The notes under the pieces were generated by a model, which had not been told where the DNA came from, ran no database searches, and saw only the letters and a program-made list of their open reading frames with translations. Below, piece by piece: positions 47,220 through 55,752 of a stretch of 64,000 bases of DNA (position 1 is the first letter of the stretch; every line of letters starts with the position of its first letter). The translations under genes and the position numbers were made by a program. This stretch comes from Kamptonema formosum PCC 6407. GTDB lineage: Bacteria > Cyanobacteriota > Cyanobacteriia > Cyanobacteriales > Microcoleaceae. The DNA is taken from positions 1,143,311 through 1,207,310 of the forward strand of contig NZ_KB235903.1 in the NCBI RefSeq assembly GCF_000332155.1, in the 5' to 3' direction.

Positions 47220-47531
47220 ATGAGCGCAAACCTACCAGATTTTAACGGCTTGTCTCGACAGGAGGTAAGAAAAATTCTTGATGCCAATGGCTTTCAACCT
47301 AGCAATCTACAGCCTTCCCAGGGAGGATGGCAGAAGTTCAAGCATCCTGACGGTTCGCAAGTTGATATCAACTGGCAAACAGGAAGAATTGTTAGAACAG
47401 AAGCTCCCATATACGGTACAGATGGTTTTAGAATAAATAAGGGACAGCGGTTAGCCTCTGACGGTAGTAGAATCGATCGCGCTCTTCCTCACGATCGGCA
47501 TCCACCAGAATATTTCGATATAAACTCATGA
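47220..47531 (+). CDS. Small unknown protein, possible orphan toxin domain
   Basis: 103 residues, highly polar, with no signal peptide or membrane segment. GLSRQEVRKILDANGF followed by GGWQKFKHPDGSQVDIN and GRIVRTEAP resembles the C-terminal toxin modules of polymorphic toxins and the HicA-like KHPDG pattern. The end carries HDRHPPEYF. Function is not proven. The stop overlaps the start of the next gene (ATGA), implying translational coupling. ATG 47220 is preferred over the TTG/ATG at 47196-47199 because AGGGTGGA lies just upstream of it. Confidence 0.55.
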   Translation: MSANLPDFNGLSRQEVRKILDANGFQPSNLQPSQGGWQKFKHPDGSQVDINWQTGRIVRTEAPIYGTDGFRINKGQRLASDGSRIDRALPHDRHPPEYFDINS

Positions 47532-47929
47532 ACAAACCTTTCTTGACAGAACTTCCTCTCACCTATGCTGATTCAGTTAGTTTTGAAAACAGTGGCAGTA
47601 TCTTCTCAATCAAAATTTTCAATCGAGAACATAAGTTAGTAATTCTGTTAAAAAATATTCTCCTTTTCAACTTTTCAAAAGACTCTTTGAAGTCTGATAA
47701 AGATAATGATTATGTAGATATTATCGAGATTACTCATGAATATAGAAAGCTGACTCAGGATGACTTGAGAAAATATTCATTTTATCCTGAAAATATTGAC
47801 GAGTTACCTTTGCTACATACTGTCACTCTTTATGGCAACACTATAATTGAAGTTATTTGTGAAGAGGTTGAAGTACAATCGCACTCGCTAATGCGTGAAA
47901 AAGAATCTGAGTTAACAGTTAACTATTAG
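47528..47929 (+). CDS. Unknown protein, possible immunity partner
   Basis: 133 residues, acidic, with no recognised family, signal peptide or membrane span. It overlaps the preceding gene by 4 nt (ATGA), so the two are probably translated together. Size, acidity and position match many immunity proteins of toxin pairs (inference). AT-rich codon use (many Asn, Lys, Ile) sets it apart from the neighbouring RNase HI and RTX genes and hints at transfer. The last residues (ELTVNY) come from an AACAGTT-type repeat. It is convergent with the RTX gene, with 1 bp between stops. Confidence 0.55.
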   Translation: MNKPFLTELPLTYADSVSFENSGSIFSIKIFNREHKLVILLKNILLFNFSKDSLKSDKDNDYVDIIEITHEYRKLTQDDLRKYSFYPENIDELPLLHTVTLYGNTIIEVICEEVEVQSHSLMREKESELTVNY

Positions 47930-47930
47930 C

Positions 47931-49790
47931 TCAAATAATCAAAATATCAGAGGCACTCAAGGGAGGCGCAGCAGCTAAAGTAGCTATCAGCACTTGTGGT
48001 ACTGGGCCAATGCCATCGGCATCGAAGAACAAATTCGCAGAACCGCTATCATAAATAAACCTTTGAATCAAGTCAGATGCAGCAACAGCTAAGACAAACT
48101 GACTTGCAGCAAGCGTACCCGCCGTTAAACCACCGCCGAAATCCGTAGCAGAGATGAGAATGCGATCGCTACCAGGCGTGAAGTCATTTAGAAAGTCGAT
48201 CCCATCACCTGGAGAGTTTAACTGAAAGTAATCATCACCGATACCCCCAGCGAGGAGATCGCTACCGCTATCACCAATAAGAGTGTCATTGTCAGTGCCG
48301 CCACTGAGGGTGTCATCACCACTACCCCCGCTGAGGCAGTCGTTACCATCCGCACCAATTAGGAAGTCATTCTCAGCATCACCAAACAGAAAGTCGTCTC
48401 CTGGATCTCCCTGAATCAAGTCATTACCAGCATCGCCATTAATGGTGTCGTTGCCGAAGTCACCAATCAGAGTATCGTTACCATTACCGCCTGCGATCGC
48501 ATCATTACCATCCGCAACTAAGCCTGCACCTGCACCCCCAGAGAGACAGTCATCACCCTCTCCACCAACTACAATATCGTTGCCTAAGTCGCCAATCATA
48601 GTATCATTTCCCAATCCACCCACTAGACTATCATCGCCATCACCGCCTTGCACTCTGTCGTTTTCACTGCCACCATCAAGAGTGTCATTACCAGAAGAAC
48701 CTACTATGGTGTCATTGTCTTCAAACCCACTAACCTGAAACCCTTCGATATTGACTGTTACTGGGACATTTGTACTCGTTAAAGTGCCATCGCTAACTGC
48801 ATACTCGAAACTAACTGTACTGACTCCAATTTGGGAGGTAAATAATACACTTGTGTCGCCAAAGTTATAATTAGCCGTGCCATTAATGGGATTGCTAACG
48901 GTTGTCACCGTAATCCCAGTAGGGCTATCATTTTGTAGTAAATCAACTATGGGAATATTCAGAACGCTAGTATAATTGCCAGCTTGATCGGTAAAAATTA
49001 TATCTTGACCATTAGTACCTGAAACCGCAGCAAATCTGTTGAGAGTGTCCGCCACAGCGATCGGCGGTGTAGGTGTAGGATTAGGCGTAGGCGTAGGTGT
49101 AGGAGTAGGAGTAGGCGTAGGCGTAGGTGTAGGATTAGGTGTAGGGGTAGGAGTAGGTGAAGAAAGGACTAAAACATCCTTCAATACTACCAAAAACTCT
49201 TGTGTTACAGAATCCTGAATGATGGCATTTTTAGCATTCTCACCAGTTCCTTGAAAGATATTGAGCTTACTTGTAGCAGTCTCAAAAGTTGTTAAATCAA
49301 TAATGCTTCTGCCTTGACTCAATATTTGACCGCCGTTAGCTAGGCGAATTACATCTTCGCCATTGCCAAAGTCAGTAATAACTGGTGCATTTACTAAATT
49401 TAGACTGCCGCTTGCGGGCCCAAAAGAAAAAGTATCAGCACCCTCACCCCCTGTGCTAGTATCTCCCCCGCTGTCGCTTTCAATCAAGTCATTTCCCTGA
49501 TTGCCAAATAGCAAGTCGCGGCCTTCTCCTCCCCGCAGTGTGTCTTCGCCTTTACCCCCAAAAATGACATCCCGACCATCAGTGCCATCTAAGCTATCAT
49601 TGTCTAAGTTTCCAAAGAGATAGTCGTTACCTGAGCCACCACTGCCAGTGTCGCTGCCTTTGCCACCATACAGCAGATCGTCTCCCTCTGCACCGTTAAG
49701 CAGGTCACTACCGGCTCTGCCGTAGATGACATCTCGCTGTGAGGTTCCAGTTAAATTATCATCATCAAGTGTGCCGTTAATGACTGTCAT
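47931..49790 (-). CDS. RTX calcium-binding exoprotein with Ig/cadherin-like domain
   Basis: 619 residues. Two blocks of GGxGxDxLx nonapeptides (residues ~1-115 and ~360-520) should form calcium-binding beta-rolls. Between them are a ~28-residue Pro/Thr repeat (about 210-238) and a cadherin/Ig-like domain (about 243-350: IVDLLQNDSP, FEYAVSDG). The C-terminal ~100 residues (DFLNDFTPGSDRILISA...FVLAVAASD...LFFDADG) are typical of cyanobacterial RTX proteins exported by type I secretion. No N-terminal signal peptide is seen, in keeping with that route. No TolC/HlyB/HlyD genes are nearby. A role in surface or matrix structure is inferred. Confidence 0.9.
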   Translation of the reverse strand: MTVINGTLDDDNLTGTSQRDVIYGRAGSDLLNGAEGDDLLYGGKGSDTGSGGSGNDYLFGNLDNDSLDGTDGRDVIFGGKGEDTLRGGEGRDLLFGNQGNDLIESDSGGDTSTGGEGADTFSFGPASGSLNLVNAPVITDFGNGEDVIRLANGGQILSQGRSIIDLTTFETATSKLNIFQGTGENAKNAIIQDSVTQEFLVVLKDVLVLSSPTPTPTPNPTPTPTPTPTPTPTPTPNPTPTPPIAVADTLNRFAAVSGTNGQDIIFTDQAGNYTSVLNIPIVDLLQNDSPTGITVTTVSNPINGTANYNFGDTSVLFTSQIGVSTVSFEYAVSDGTLTSTNVPVTVNIEGFQVSGFEDNDTIVGSSGNDTLDGGSENDRVQGGDGDDSLVGGLGNDTMIGDLGNDIVVGGEGDDCLSGGAGAGLVADGNDAIAGGNGNDTLIGDFGNDTINGDAGNDLIQGDPGDDFLFGDAENDFLIGADGNDCLSGGSGDDTLSGGTDNDTLIGDSGSDLLAGGIGDDYFQLNSPGDGIDFLNDFTPGSDRILISATDFGGGLTAGTLAASQFVLAVAASDLIQRFIYDSGSANLFFDADGIGPVPQVLIATLAAAPPLSASDILII

Positions 49791-49863
49791 AACTGAGGTT
49801 TTCCCTATAGTTGGTTTGAGCTTCTATCTTAAGAGGAACTGAGCATCGTCAGTAATTTAAAAT

Positions 49864-50033
49864 AGGACTTGCGTAGTAATAACGAGCAATCAAGGTTTAA
49901 GATTACTTTGGGGTTGCTTTGTTCCTTAGATTAGTTCCTCCGTCCCAACTGCGCTACGCTTGACTGCGCTAAACTTGATTGTGCTCTGCTTGGCTGTCGT
50001 AATTACAGAAAATCTTGCTTATGCTTAAGTCCT
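49864..50033. mobile_element. 170-bp MITE-like element, AGGACTT...AAGTCCT ends
   Basis: Starts AGGACTTGCGTAGTAAT and ends GCTTATGCTTAAGTCCT, an imperfect terminal inverted repeat. The interior has GCGCTACGCTTGACTGCGC-like tracts and no ORF. It sits in the 746-bp gap upstream of the third TPS-CHAT gene. Confidence 0.55.
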
Positions 50034-50118
50034 CTTAAAAATTCTGTCATCCTACTATCTTAGGGAACTTTAGATGGTTCTATCTGTCTTGCCAACTTAG
50101 GCTTTAGCACTCTTTCTT

Positions 50119-50226
50119 ATACCAATCCTCCAAAGTTATGCAACAGTAGAGGCTGGAGGCAGGAGGTCGCTCTTCTGAAGTTAACTCAACAATGCAGATT
50201 GTCTCAATAATTTTGACAGTTGGTAT
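50119..50226. mobile_element. Possible 108-bp MITE, ATACCAA...TTGGTAT ends
   Basis: The ends ATACCAA and TTGGTAT extend imperfectly over about 20 bp (TC-AAA-TTAT in common). The end motif resembles that of the 12176-12315 element, but the interior is unrelated. It is followed to about 50470 by scattered AATTACCAATTA-type direct and inverted repeats. Confidence 0.35.
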
Positions 50227-50511
50227 TAATATGTATGCTGACTTACCTACAGTTGATATATTTGTGCTAATTGCCAATTACCAATTAGCAAGTAAAATTT
50301 GTGAATTGCCTAAAATCACTGAAATCAGGAGTTAATTGGTAATTAGCAAGTGAACTAGGTAAAATCAGTAAAATCCCGATCTAGCAGTTTTCAATTGGAT
50401 GAAAGACTACTTTTAATTACCAATTAACAATTTGTTAAGTGTTAACTGTGAGCAATTACCAATAAACGATTAGCCTGCGAGCGTGCAACTAAAAACCTCT
50501 ACAATTCATGC

Positions 50512-50517
50512 TATAAT
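50512..50517 (+). promoter_or_regulatory. Candidate -10 box for TPS-CHAT paralogue 3
   Basis: A perfect TATAAT 19 bp before the ATG at 50537, in ATGCTATAATTGG context. No convincing -35 box lies at 16-18 bp. If used, the leader would be only about 13 nt long, with no real ribosome-binding site. Confidence 0.25.
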
Positions 50518-50536
50518 TGGTATTTAGGTATATTTT

Positions 50537-53500
50537 ATGATGAAAAATAGAAAATCAAATATTAAAAAATGTGGGTTATTGATTTTTCCTTTCTATTTTT
50601 TAATATTTGATTCTTTGGCAACAGCGCAGCCCATTAAACCCGCTGTAGATGGTACGGGAACTTTTGTCACTCCTGAAGGCAACCGCTACGATATTGGCGG
50701 CGGTACTCTGTCAAAGGACGGAGCGAATCTTTTCCACAGTTTTCAACAGTTTGGTTTGAGTGAAGGTCAAATTGCTAATTTTTTATCTAATCCAGCGATT
50801 AGAAATATCTTGGCTCGTGTTGTGGGTGGGGATGCTTCAATAATTAATGGTTTAATTGCTGTCAGTGGTGGGAATTCTAATCTTTTTTTAATCAATCCGG
50901 CAGGTGTTATTTTTGGTGCTAATGCGAGTCTAAATGTGCCCGGTAGCTTCACTGTTACGACTGCTAATGGTATCGGGTTTGGGAGTAATTGGTTGAATGC
51001 TGTTGGTGTTAATGATTATGCTGCATTAGTGGGAACGCCTAGTGGTTTTAATTTCAGTGGAGTGCGATCGGGAAGTATAGTTAATGCTGGTCAGTTAGCC
51101 GTTTTGCCAGGACAAAATTTAACTTTGCTCGGTGGTACGGTGGTGAATACTGGCAGTCTAACCGCACTAGGGGGTCAAATTACTGTTGCTGCTGTCCCTG
51201 GTGAGAATGTGGTTCGCATCAGTCAACAGGGTCTATTGCTGAGTTTAGAGGTGGCGACTTCGCAAGGGGAAGGATCTGCAATACCTGTGGCTAATGTACC
51301 TCTTTCTTTACCGCAGTTATTAACGGGTGCTGGCAGTAGTCAGGCGACTGGACTCGCTGTTAATAGTGTTGGGGAAGTGGTTTTGATTGGTTCGGATTTG
51401 AAGGTAGAAACCGGGGATACGGTAATTGCACCGAATTCTGCAATACTTGCGGCGGGCTACGCTAACTCACTTCAAGGTCAATCTGCTATACTCTATGGTG
51501 CAAATAATCTCACTTTATTGGGAAGTCAATTATATACGAGTGGCAACCTGACTTTGCAAGCACGAAATGGAGTAATCGTTCGCGATCGCCCAGCTAATCC
51601 CTTTGTTGCTAGAGTGGGAGGGAGTCTTTACATTCAGGGCGATCGCAGCATTGATATCCTAGCCCTCAATCCGATTCCAGGTATTGCGCCGGGGCCCCAA
51701 TTCCAAAGCGGGGGCGACTTAAGCTTGGTTAGTGGTGGTAATATTTCCGGCGATTCTCACTTTGCTGCTGGTGGTAGTTTCTCGATTCGGAATTTGTCGG
51801 GTGGGCCGGGTAACTTTGTAAGCAGATATGACCCCATATTCAGTTCTGAGGGAGATGTCGTCTTTGGGGACTATACAGGCGTTTCGCTGAAAGTGGAGGC
51901 GAAAGGGAGCATTATTGCAGGCAATATTGAGATTACAGGGCCCGATGTTACGGTTTCTGGTTCCGATCCAGATATTGCGATCTTGACCAGTGGCCCGGCG
52001 TTGATTTTGCGATCGGGAGTAGTGAGTCTGGCAAATGCTCCTAATCTTCCTCCCGATGCTGCGATTGGAGATACAAATTTTACCTCTTTTCCATCTTCAT
52101 CCAGCTCAATTACGGTAGGGACGATCTCAGCAGATGGACAGGTGATTTTGTCAGCGGGGGGTGATATTGTCACTAGCGAGATTAACGGTGGGGAAGTGGC
52201 GATCGCAACGGGTGGCTCGATTACCACTGCTGGTCTGCTACAGTCAAATGGTGCGATCGCTCTGGAAGCAGCGGGGAATATTTTTACTAATGAGATTTCC
52301 AGTGTTGGTAACAACGGCGATGTAAGTCTGACGAGTAGCGGCGGAAATATTGAAGCGGGTGCGATCGATGTGAGTGCTGGCAGTGCGATCGCCATGACTG
52401 CCTCTGGAAACTTGGCGGTGGACTCGTTAGTGGGCAATGCAGTTGATGTCGTAGCTAATATAGGTACTGTTAGTATTGGCAGGATAGATGCTAATGGCAA
52501 TGTGAGCATTTCTGCGGGCGAAAAGCTCTCACTTGGTAGCGTAAACGCTAGCGGAGGCGGCAACAATGTGAGCCTAAGTGCGGGAAATGATATCAGCGTT
52601 GAATTCATTAATGCACCTGGGGGTAGCATTGATATCAGAACTCCAGGTTTTTTCCGGGCTTTTGGTACTTTTACAGACAACAATGTTACAGAGGCAAGTA
52701 TTTCGACTGTTGGCGGTGATGGCGGTGGGCCGATAGTAATTCGGCATGGTGGCGGCGATACTGACCAAGTAACGCCATTTATAGTGGGAGATGCGACAGT
52801 GAATGGTACTGCGGGTGCGATCGCTAGCAGTCGTAATAATATCATTCAGCCCCGCCAATCTTTCAGCAACTCTTATACTCAGGGTAATATTCAAATCATT
52901 ACTACTAACCCAGTAACTCCCACTCCTACGCCAATTCCGACACCGATTCCGACACCGATTCCCACGCCGATTCCGACACCGATTCCGACACCGATTCCCA
53001 CACCAATTCCCACACCAATTCCCACGCCGATTCCCACGCCGATTCCTACGCCAATTCCGACACCGATTCCCACGCCTACACCAATTTTCACTCCCACTCC
53101 GATACCAATTCTCACCCCCACTCCGATATCGCCAACTCCAATACCGCTAACTCCAATATCACCAACTCCAATCCGACCAAATCCTCCTTCAATCCCGATC
53201 GCAAACCCATTGCTTCCACTGCAACAAAGTCAAGACCAACGTAACATTTCCCTCGACCTACAAAGACCATCAACTATTTTACAACCAAATTTAATTGAGT
53301 TAGGAAATAATCTCCGCAACCTGACTAGCGAAAACGCCAGAGAAGCAGTTTTTAACTCAACATTACGTGCAAACATCGCTCAAAGTTTCAATTCAGGTAA
53401 TATCATTCAGGCATTAGGACAGATAGAAAAGTCATTCACTCAGGAGTTTGGAGAATACCTGGAACTTAACTTAAATCCGGGGTTTTCTTCTCTCAGCGAT

Positions 53501-54610
53501 ATCCAGAAAAGTTTGAAAATAATTGAACAGCGAACTGGCACAAAACCGAGTTTGATTTATGTTTTCTCGCGCCCAGAACAACTAGAATTAGTGCTAGTAA
53601 CATCATCGGGGTCTATAGTTCACAAGAGTGTCTCGGAAGCTAAGCAGGATGACTTATTCGATGTGGTGACAGAGTTCAGAAATGATATTACTAATCCCCG
53701 TTTCCGAAATACCACAATTTACCGTGCCTCTGCACAGTTACTTTACAAGTGGATAGTTGCACCTTTAGAGCAAACTCTGCAAGAGCGCGGCATTGATACG
53801 ATCGCATTTACTATGGACAAAGGTCTGCGAGGTATCCCCATTGCTGCTTTGCATGATGGGCAAAACTTTTTGATGGAAAAGTACAATCTCAGCCTCATTC
53901 CCAGCATTAATTTAACGGATACTCGCTACGTAGATGTCAAAAATTCCCCTGTTTTGGCAATGGGAGCCTCACAATTTATTAATTTAAATCCTTTACCAGC
54001 AGTGCCGCTCGAGATCGCTACGATTATGTCAGAATGGCCAGGAGTGGGTTTTCTCAATGAGGGTTTTACTCTCGAAAATTTTAGGCGACAACGGGAGACT
54101 CAGCCTTTTGGTATTATTCACCTGGCCACTCACGGGGAGTTTCAACCAGGAACACCCAGCAATTCTTTTATTCAACTGTGGGATAGTCGGCTACAGCTCG
54201 ATCAACTACAGCAGCTAAGATTGAATGACCCGGCTGTGGAATTATTGGTTTTAAGTGCTTGTAAAACTGCGGTGGGGGATGGTGATGCTGAGTTGGGTTT
54301 TGGGGGTTTGGCAGTGCAGGCGGGTGTAAAGACGGCGTTGGCGAGTCTCTGGTATGTCAGTGATGAGGGTACTTTGGCATTGATGACTGAGTTTTATGGG
54401 CAGTTAAAGCTAGCACCAATCAAGGCGGCTGCTTTGCGTCAGGCGCAAATGGCGATGCTACGGGGAGAGGTGCGTTTGCAGGGAGGTAAATTACGGGGAT
54501 CGAAGGGGACGAGTGTTGATTTGCCCGCGCCTCTCCTCAAACTTGGAGATCGGAATTTATCGCATCCTTTCTATTGGTCGGCGTTTGTGATGATTGGCAG
54601 CCCTTGGTAA
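50537..54610 (+). CDS. Secreted TPS haemagglutinin-domain protein with C-terminal CHAT protease (paralogue 3)
   Basis: 1357 residues, a compact form of the two giants. Signal peptide (about 1-31, ending ATAQ); TPS domain (about 32-250, with [17 protein letters not shown]); a short beta-helix (to about 685); the conserved pre-linker module (about 685-790: [33 protein letters not shown]); a Pro/Thr/Ile linker of about 20 TPIP units (about 795-880); and a CHAT domain (about 1010-1357) with His1199 (HLATHGEF) and Cys1242 (LSACKTA). Sequence identity to the giants is clear but lower, so it split earlier. The long ~190-aa body modules are absent, which leaves the minimal parts: TPS, cap module, linker and protease. 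It should use the same TpsB-type export route; that partner gene is not in the window. Confidence 0.92.
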   Translation: MMKNRKSNIKKCGLLIFPFYFLIFDSLATAQPIKPAVDGTGTFVTPEGNRYDIGGGTLSKDGANLFHSFQQFGLSEGQIANFLSNPAIRNILARVVGGDASIINGLIAVSGGNSNLFLINPAGVIFGANASLNVPGSFTVTTANGIGFGSNWLNAVGVNDYAALVGTPSGFNFSGVRSGSIVNAGQLAVLPGQNLTLLGGTVVNTGSLTALGGQITVAAVPGENVVRISQQGLLLSLEVATSQGEGSAIPVANVPLSLPQLLTGAGSSQATGLAVNSVGEVVLIGSDLKVETGDTVIAPNSAILAAGYANSLQGQSAILYGANNLTLLGSQLYTSGNLTLQARNGVIVRDRPANPFVARVGGSLYIQGDRSIDILALNPIPGIAPGPQFQSGGDLSLVSGGNISGDSHFAAGGSFSIRNLSGGPGNFVSRYDPIFSSEGDVVFGDYTGVSLKVEAKGSIIAGNIEITGPDVTVSGSDPDIAILTSGPALILRSGVVSLANAPNLPPDAAIGDTNFTSFPSSSSSITVGTISADGQVILSAGGDIVTSEINGGEVAIATGGSITTAGLLQSNGAIALEAAGNIFTNEISSVGNNGDVSLTSSGGNIEAGAIDVSAGSAIAMTASGNLAVDSLVGNAVDVVANIGTVSIGRIDANGNVSISAGEKLSLGSVNASGGGNNVSLSAGNDISVEFINAPGGSIDIRTPGFFRAFGTFTDNNVTEASISTVGGDGGGPIVIRHGGGDTDQVTPFIVGDATVNGTAGAIASSRNNIIQPRQSFSNSYTQGNIQIITTNPVTPTPTPIPTPIPTPIPTPIPTPIPTPIPTPIPTPIPTPIPTPIPTPIPTPIPTPTPIFTPTPIPILTPTPISPTPIPLTPISPTPIRPNPPSIPIANPLLPLQQSQDQRNISLDLQRPSTILQPNLIELGNNLRNLTSENAREAVFNSTLRANIAQSFNSGNIIQALGQIEKSFTQEFGEYLELNLNPGFSSLSDIQKSLKIIEQRTGTKPSLIYVFSRPEQLELVLVTSSGSIVHKSVSEAKQDDLFDVVTEFRNDITNPRFRNTTIYRASAQLLYKWIVAPLEQTLQERGIDTIAFTMDKGLRGIPIAALHDGQNFLMEKYNLSLIPSINLTDTRYVDVKNSPVLAMGASQFINLNPLPAVPLEIATIMSEWPGVGFLNEGFTLENFRRQRETQPFGIIHLATHGEFQPGTPSNSFIQLWDSRLQLDQLQQLRLNDPAVELLVLSACKTAVGDGDAELGFGGLAVQAGVKTALASLWYVSDEGTLALMTEFYGQLKLAPIKAAALRQAQMAMLRGEVRLQGGKLRGSKGTSVDLPAPLLKLGDRNLSHPFYWSAFVMIGSPW
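52918..53100. repeat. 12-bp tandem repeats encoding TPIP
   Basis: About 14 units alternating CCGACACCGATT and CCCACGCCAATT types form the linker between beta-helix and CHAT domain in paralogue 3. The same Pro/Thr style is used in the RTX protein (49075-49160) and paralogue 1. Confidence 0.9.
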
Positions 54611-54634
54611 AACTTTATGTAGGAGGGAGAACTA

Positions 54635-54914
54635 GGGGCTAGGGGCTAGGGACTAGGGGAAGAAGGGAAGAAGGGAATAGAATCAATGGTTTGGTGGAAT
54701 TCAGAACGTCCTAACGGCCTTGGCAGTTGCTATAAAATTTAGTTATCTAGAAGGGTACGAGGAAAGTGTTGGTGGTTGCTATAGGTTTTGCGATCGCCAA
54801 CTTTAAAACATAAGATATAGCAATCTTCTTGGCAGTTAGGAAAGGAGCGATCGCTGGAAACCTTGATTCTATTCCCTTCTTCCCTTCTTCCCCTAGCCCC
54901 TAACCCCTAGCCCC
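54635..54914. mobile_element. 280-bp fold-back element with 52-bp inverted arms
   Basis: The arms 54635-54686 and 54863-54914 match with two mismatches. They contain GGGGCTA heptamers, GAAGAAGGGAAG and AATAGAATCAA. Further in, CCTAAC...TTGCTATA (54710-54734) is inverted relative to TATAGC...GTTAGG (54816-54840). A fragment of the 30-bp unit, AAATTTAGTTATCTAG, lies at 54733-54748. It occupies most of the 362-bp gap before the response regulator. The left half recurs alone at 10459-10572. Confidence 0.7.
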
Positions 54915-54972
54915 TTTTTCCCCTAGTCCCTAGCTATAGTATCAACTTGCCTGCGGACAAGGGGAAATACCA

Positions 54973-55338
54973 CTACCCACGCAGGAGTTGTTTAATAGTT
55001 CCTACTAATTCCTGTGGGTGAAAAGGCTTAGCGATATAAGCGTCCGCTCCTTGCTTCATGCCCCAGTAGCGATCGAATTCTTCACTTTTACTCGAACACA
55101 TTACCACAGGTAAATTTTGGGTTTTGGGGTCGCTCTTGAGCCGCCGGCAAACTTCATAGCCATTCATCCGGGGCATAACAATGTCCAGAACGACTAGATC
55201 GGGGCAATTCGCTTTGATTTGCTCTAGAGCTTCTACGCCGTCACTGGCGACAGTAACATTCAATCCTCTGCCTTTGAGCAAGTCGGCGATCATCTCCCGC
55301 AGGGTAACGCTGTCGTCAACAACCATAACTGTACTCAT
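54973..55338 (-). CDS. Stand-alone CheY-like response regulator
   Basis: 121 residues, a receiver domain only. The acidic pair Asp8/Asp9, phospho-acceptor Asp52 (LVVLDIVMP), Ser82/83 and Lys104 (AKPFHP) are all present, so it should accept phosphate from a histidine kinase. No output domain is present; it must act by protein contact, as PilH/CheY-type regulators do in cyanobacterial motility or surface systems. The KPFHPQELVGTIKQLL end is typical of the PilG/PilH-like group. No kinase is in the window. It lies downstream of the Wzc-like gene on the same strand but 414 bp away, so co-transcription is uncertain. Confidence 0.92.
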   Translation of the reverse strand: MSTVMVVDDSVTLREMIADLLKGRGLNVTVASDGVEALEQIKANCPDLVVLDIVMPRMNGYEVCRRLKSDPKTQNLPVVMCSSKSEEFDRYWGMKQGADAYIAKPFHPQELVGTIKQLLRG

Positions 55339-55752
55339 ATATTCCTACCTAGTTTCTGGGTTGAAACTTTAACAAGCAAGGGTAGCGTACCCCAATTTAA
55401 ATTGTGATTGGTTATATATAGTTTACCCACGTCTCATCATTTCCTTATCATTGCTCTTAATAATTCCGAGAAATCTCGGTTGACACACCTGGGGCTTTTT
55501 GCTACTTTATCACTCTATCGTAAAAATAGCATTGTTCCACAAAAAAATGCTCTTAAGGGTAGAGCTTAGAAAACGGCAAGTCTGAGTTTACTCTCAGCGT
55601 CCTGGGCGGCGCTATCTCAGGGGAGCATCCCGATTTTGCCTGAAGAGGGAATTTGACCTTTTCCCCGTACCTTTCCCCTCTAAGGCAGGAGACCTGTTTA
55701 ATTCTACCCAAAAAATTATTTGACCTCTTCCCCAACCCCTCGATCGCGGGGT
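55339..55752. other. 414-bp intergenic region with possible weak terminator
   Basis: A CCCC...GGGG hairpin around CGATCG (55736-55751) touches the wzc-like stop codon on the minus strand, and a T6 run follows about 20 nt later, so weak termination is possible. CCGAGAAATCTCGG near 55466 is a second small hairpin, upstream of the response regulator. Plus-strand open frames here are not convincing. Confidence 0.4.

Noticed and set aside
52891-53121. Gly/Ile/Val-repeat minus-strand frame
   Set aside because: Antisense of the TPIP linker repeats in paralogue 3.
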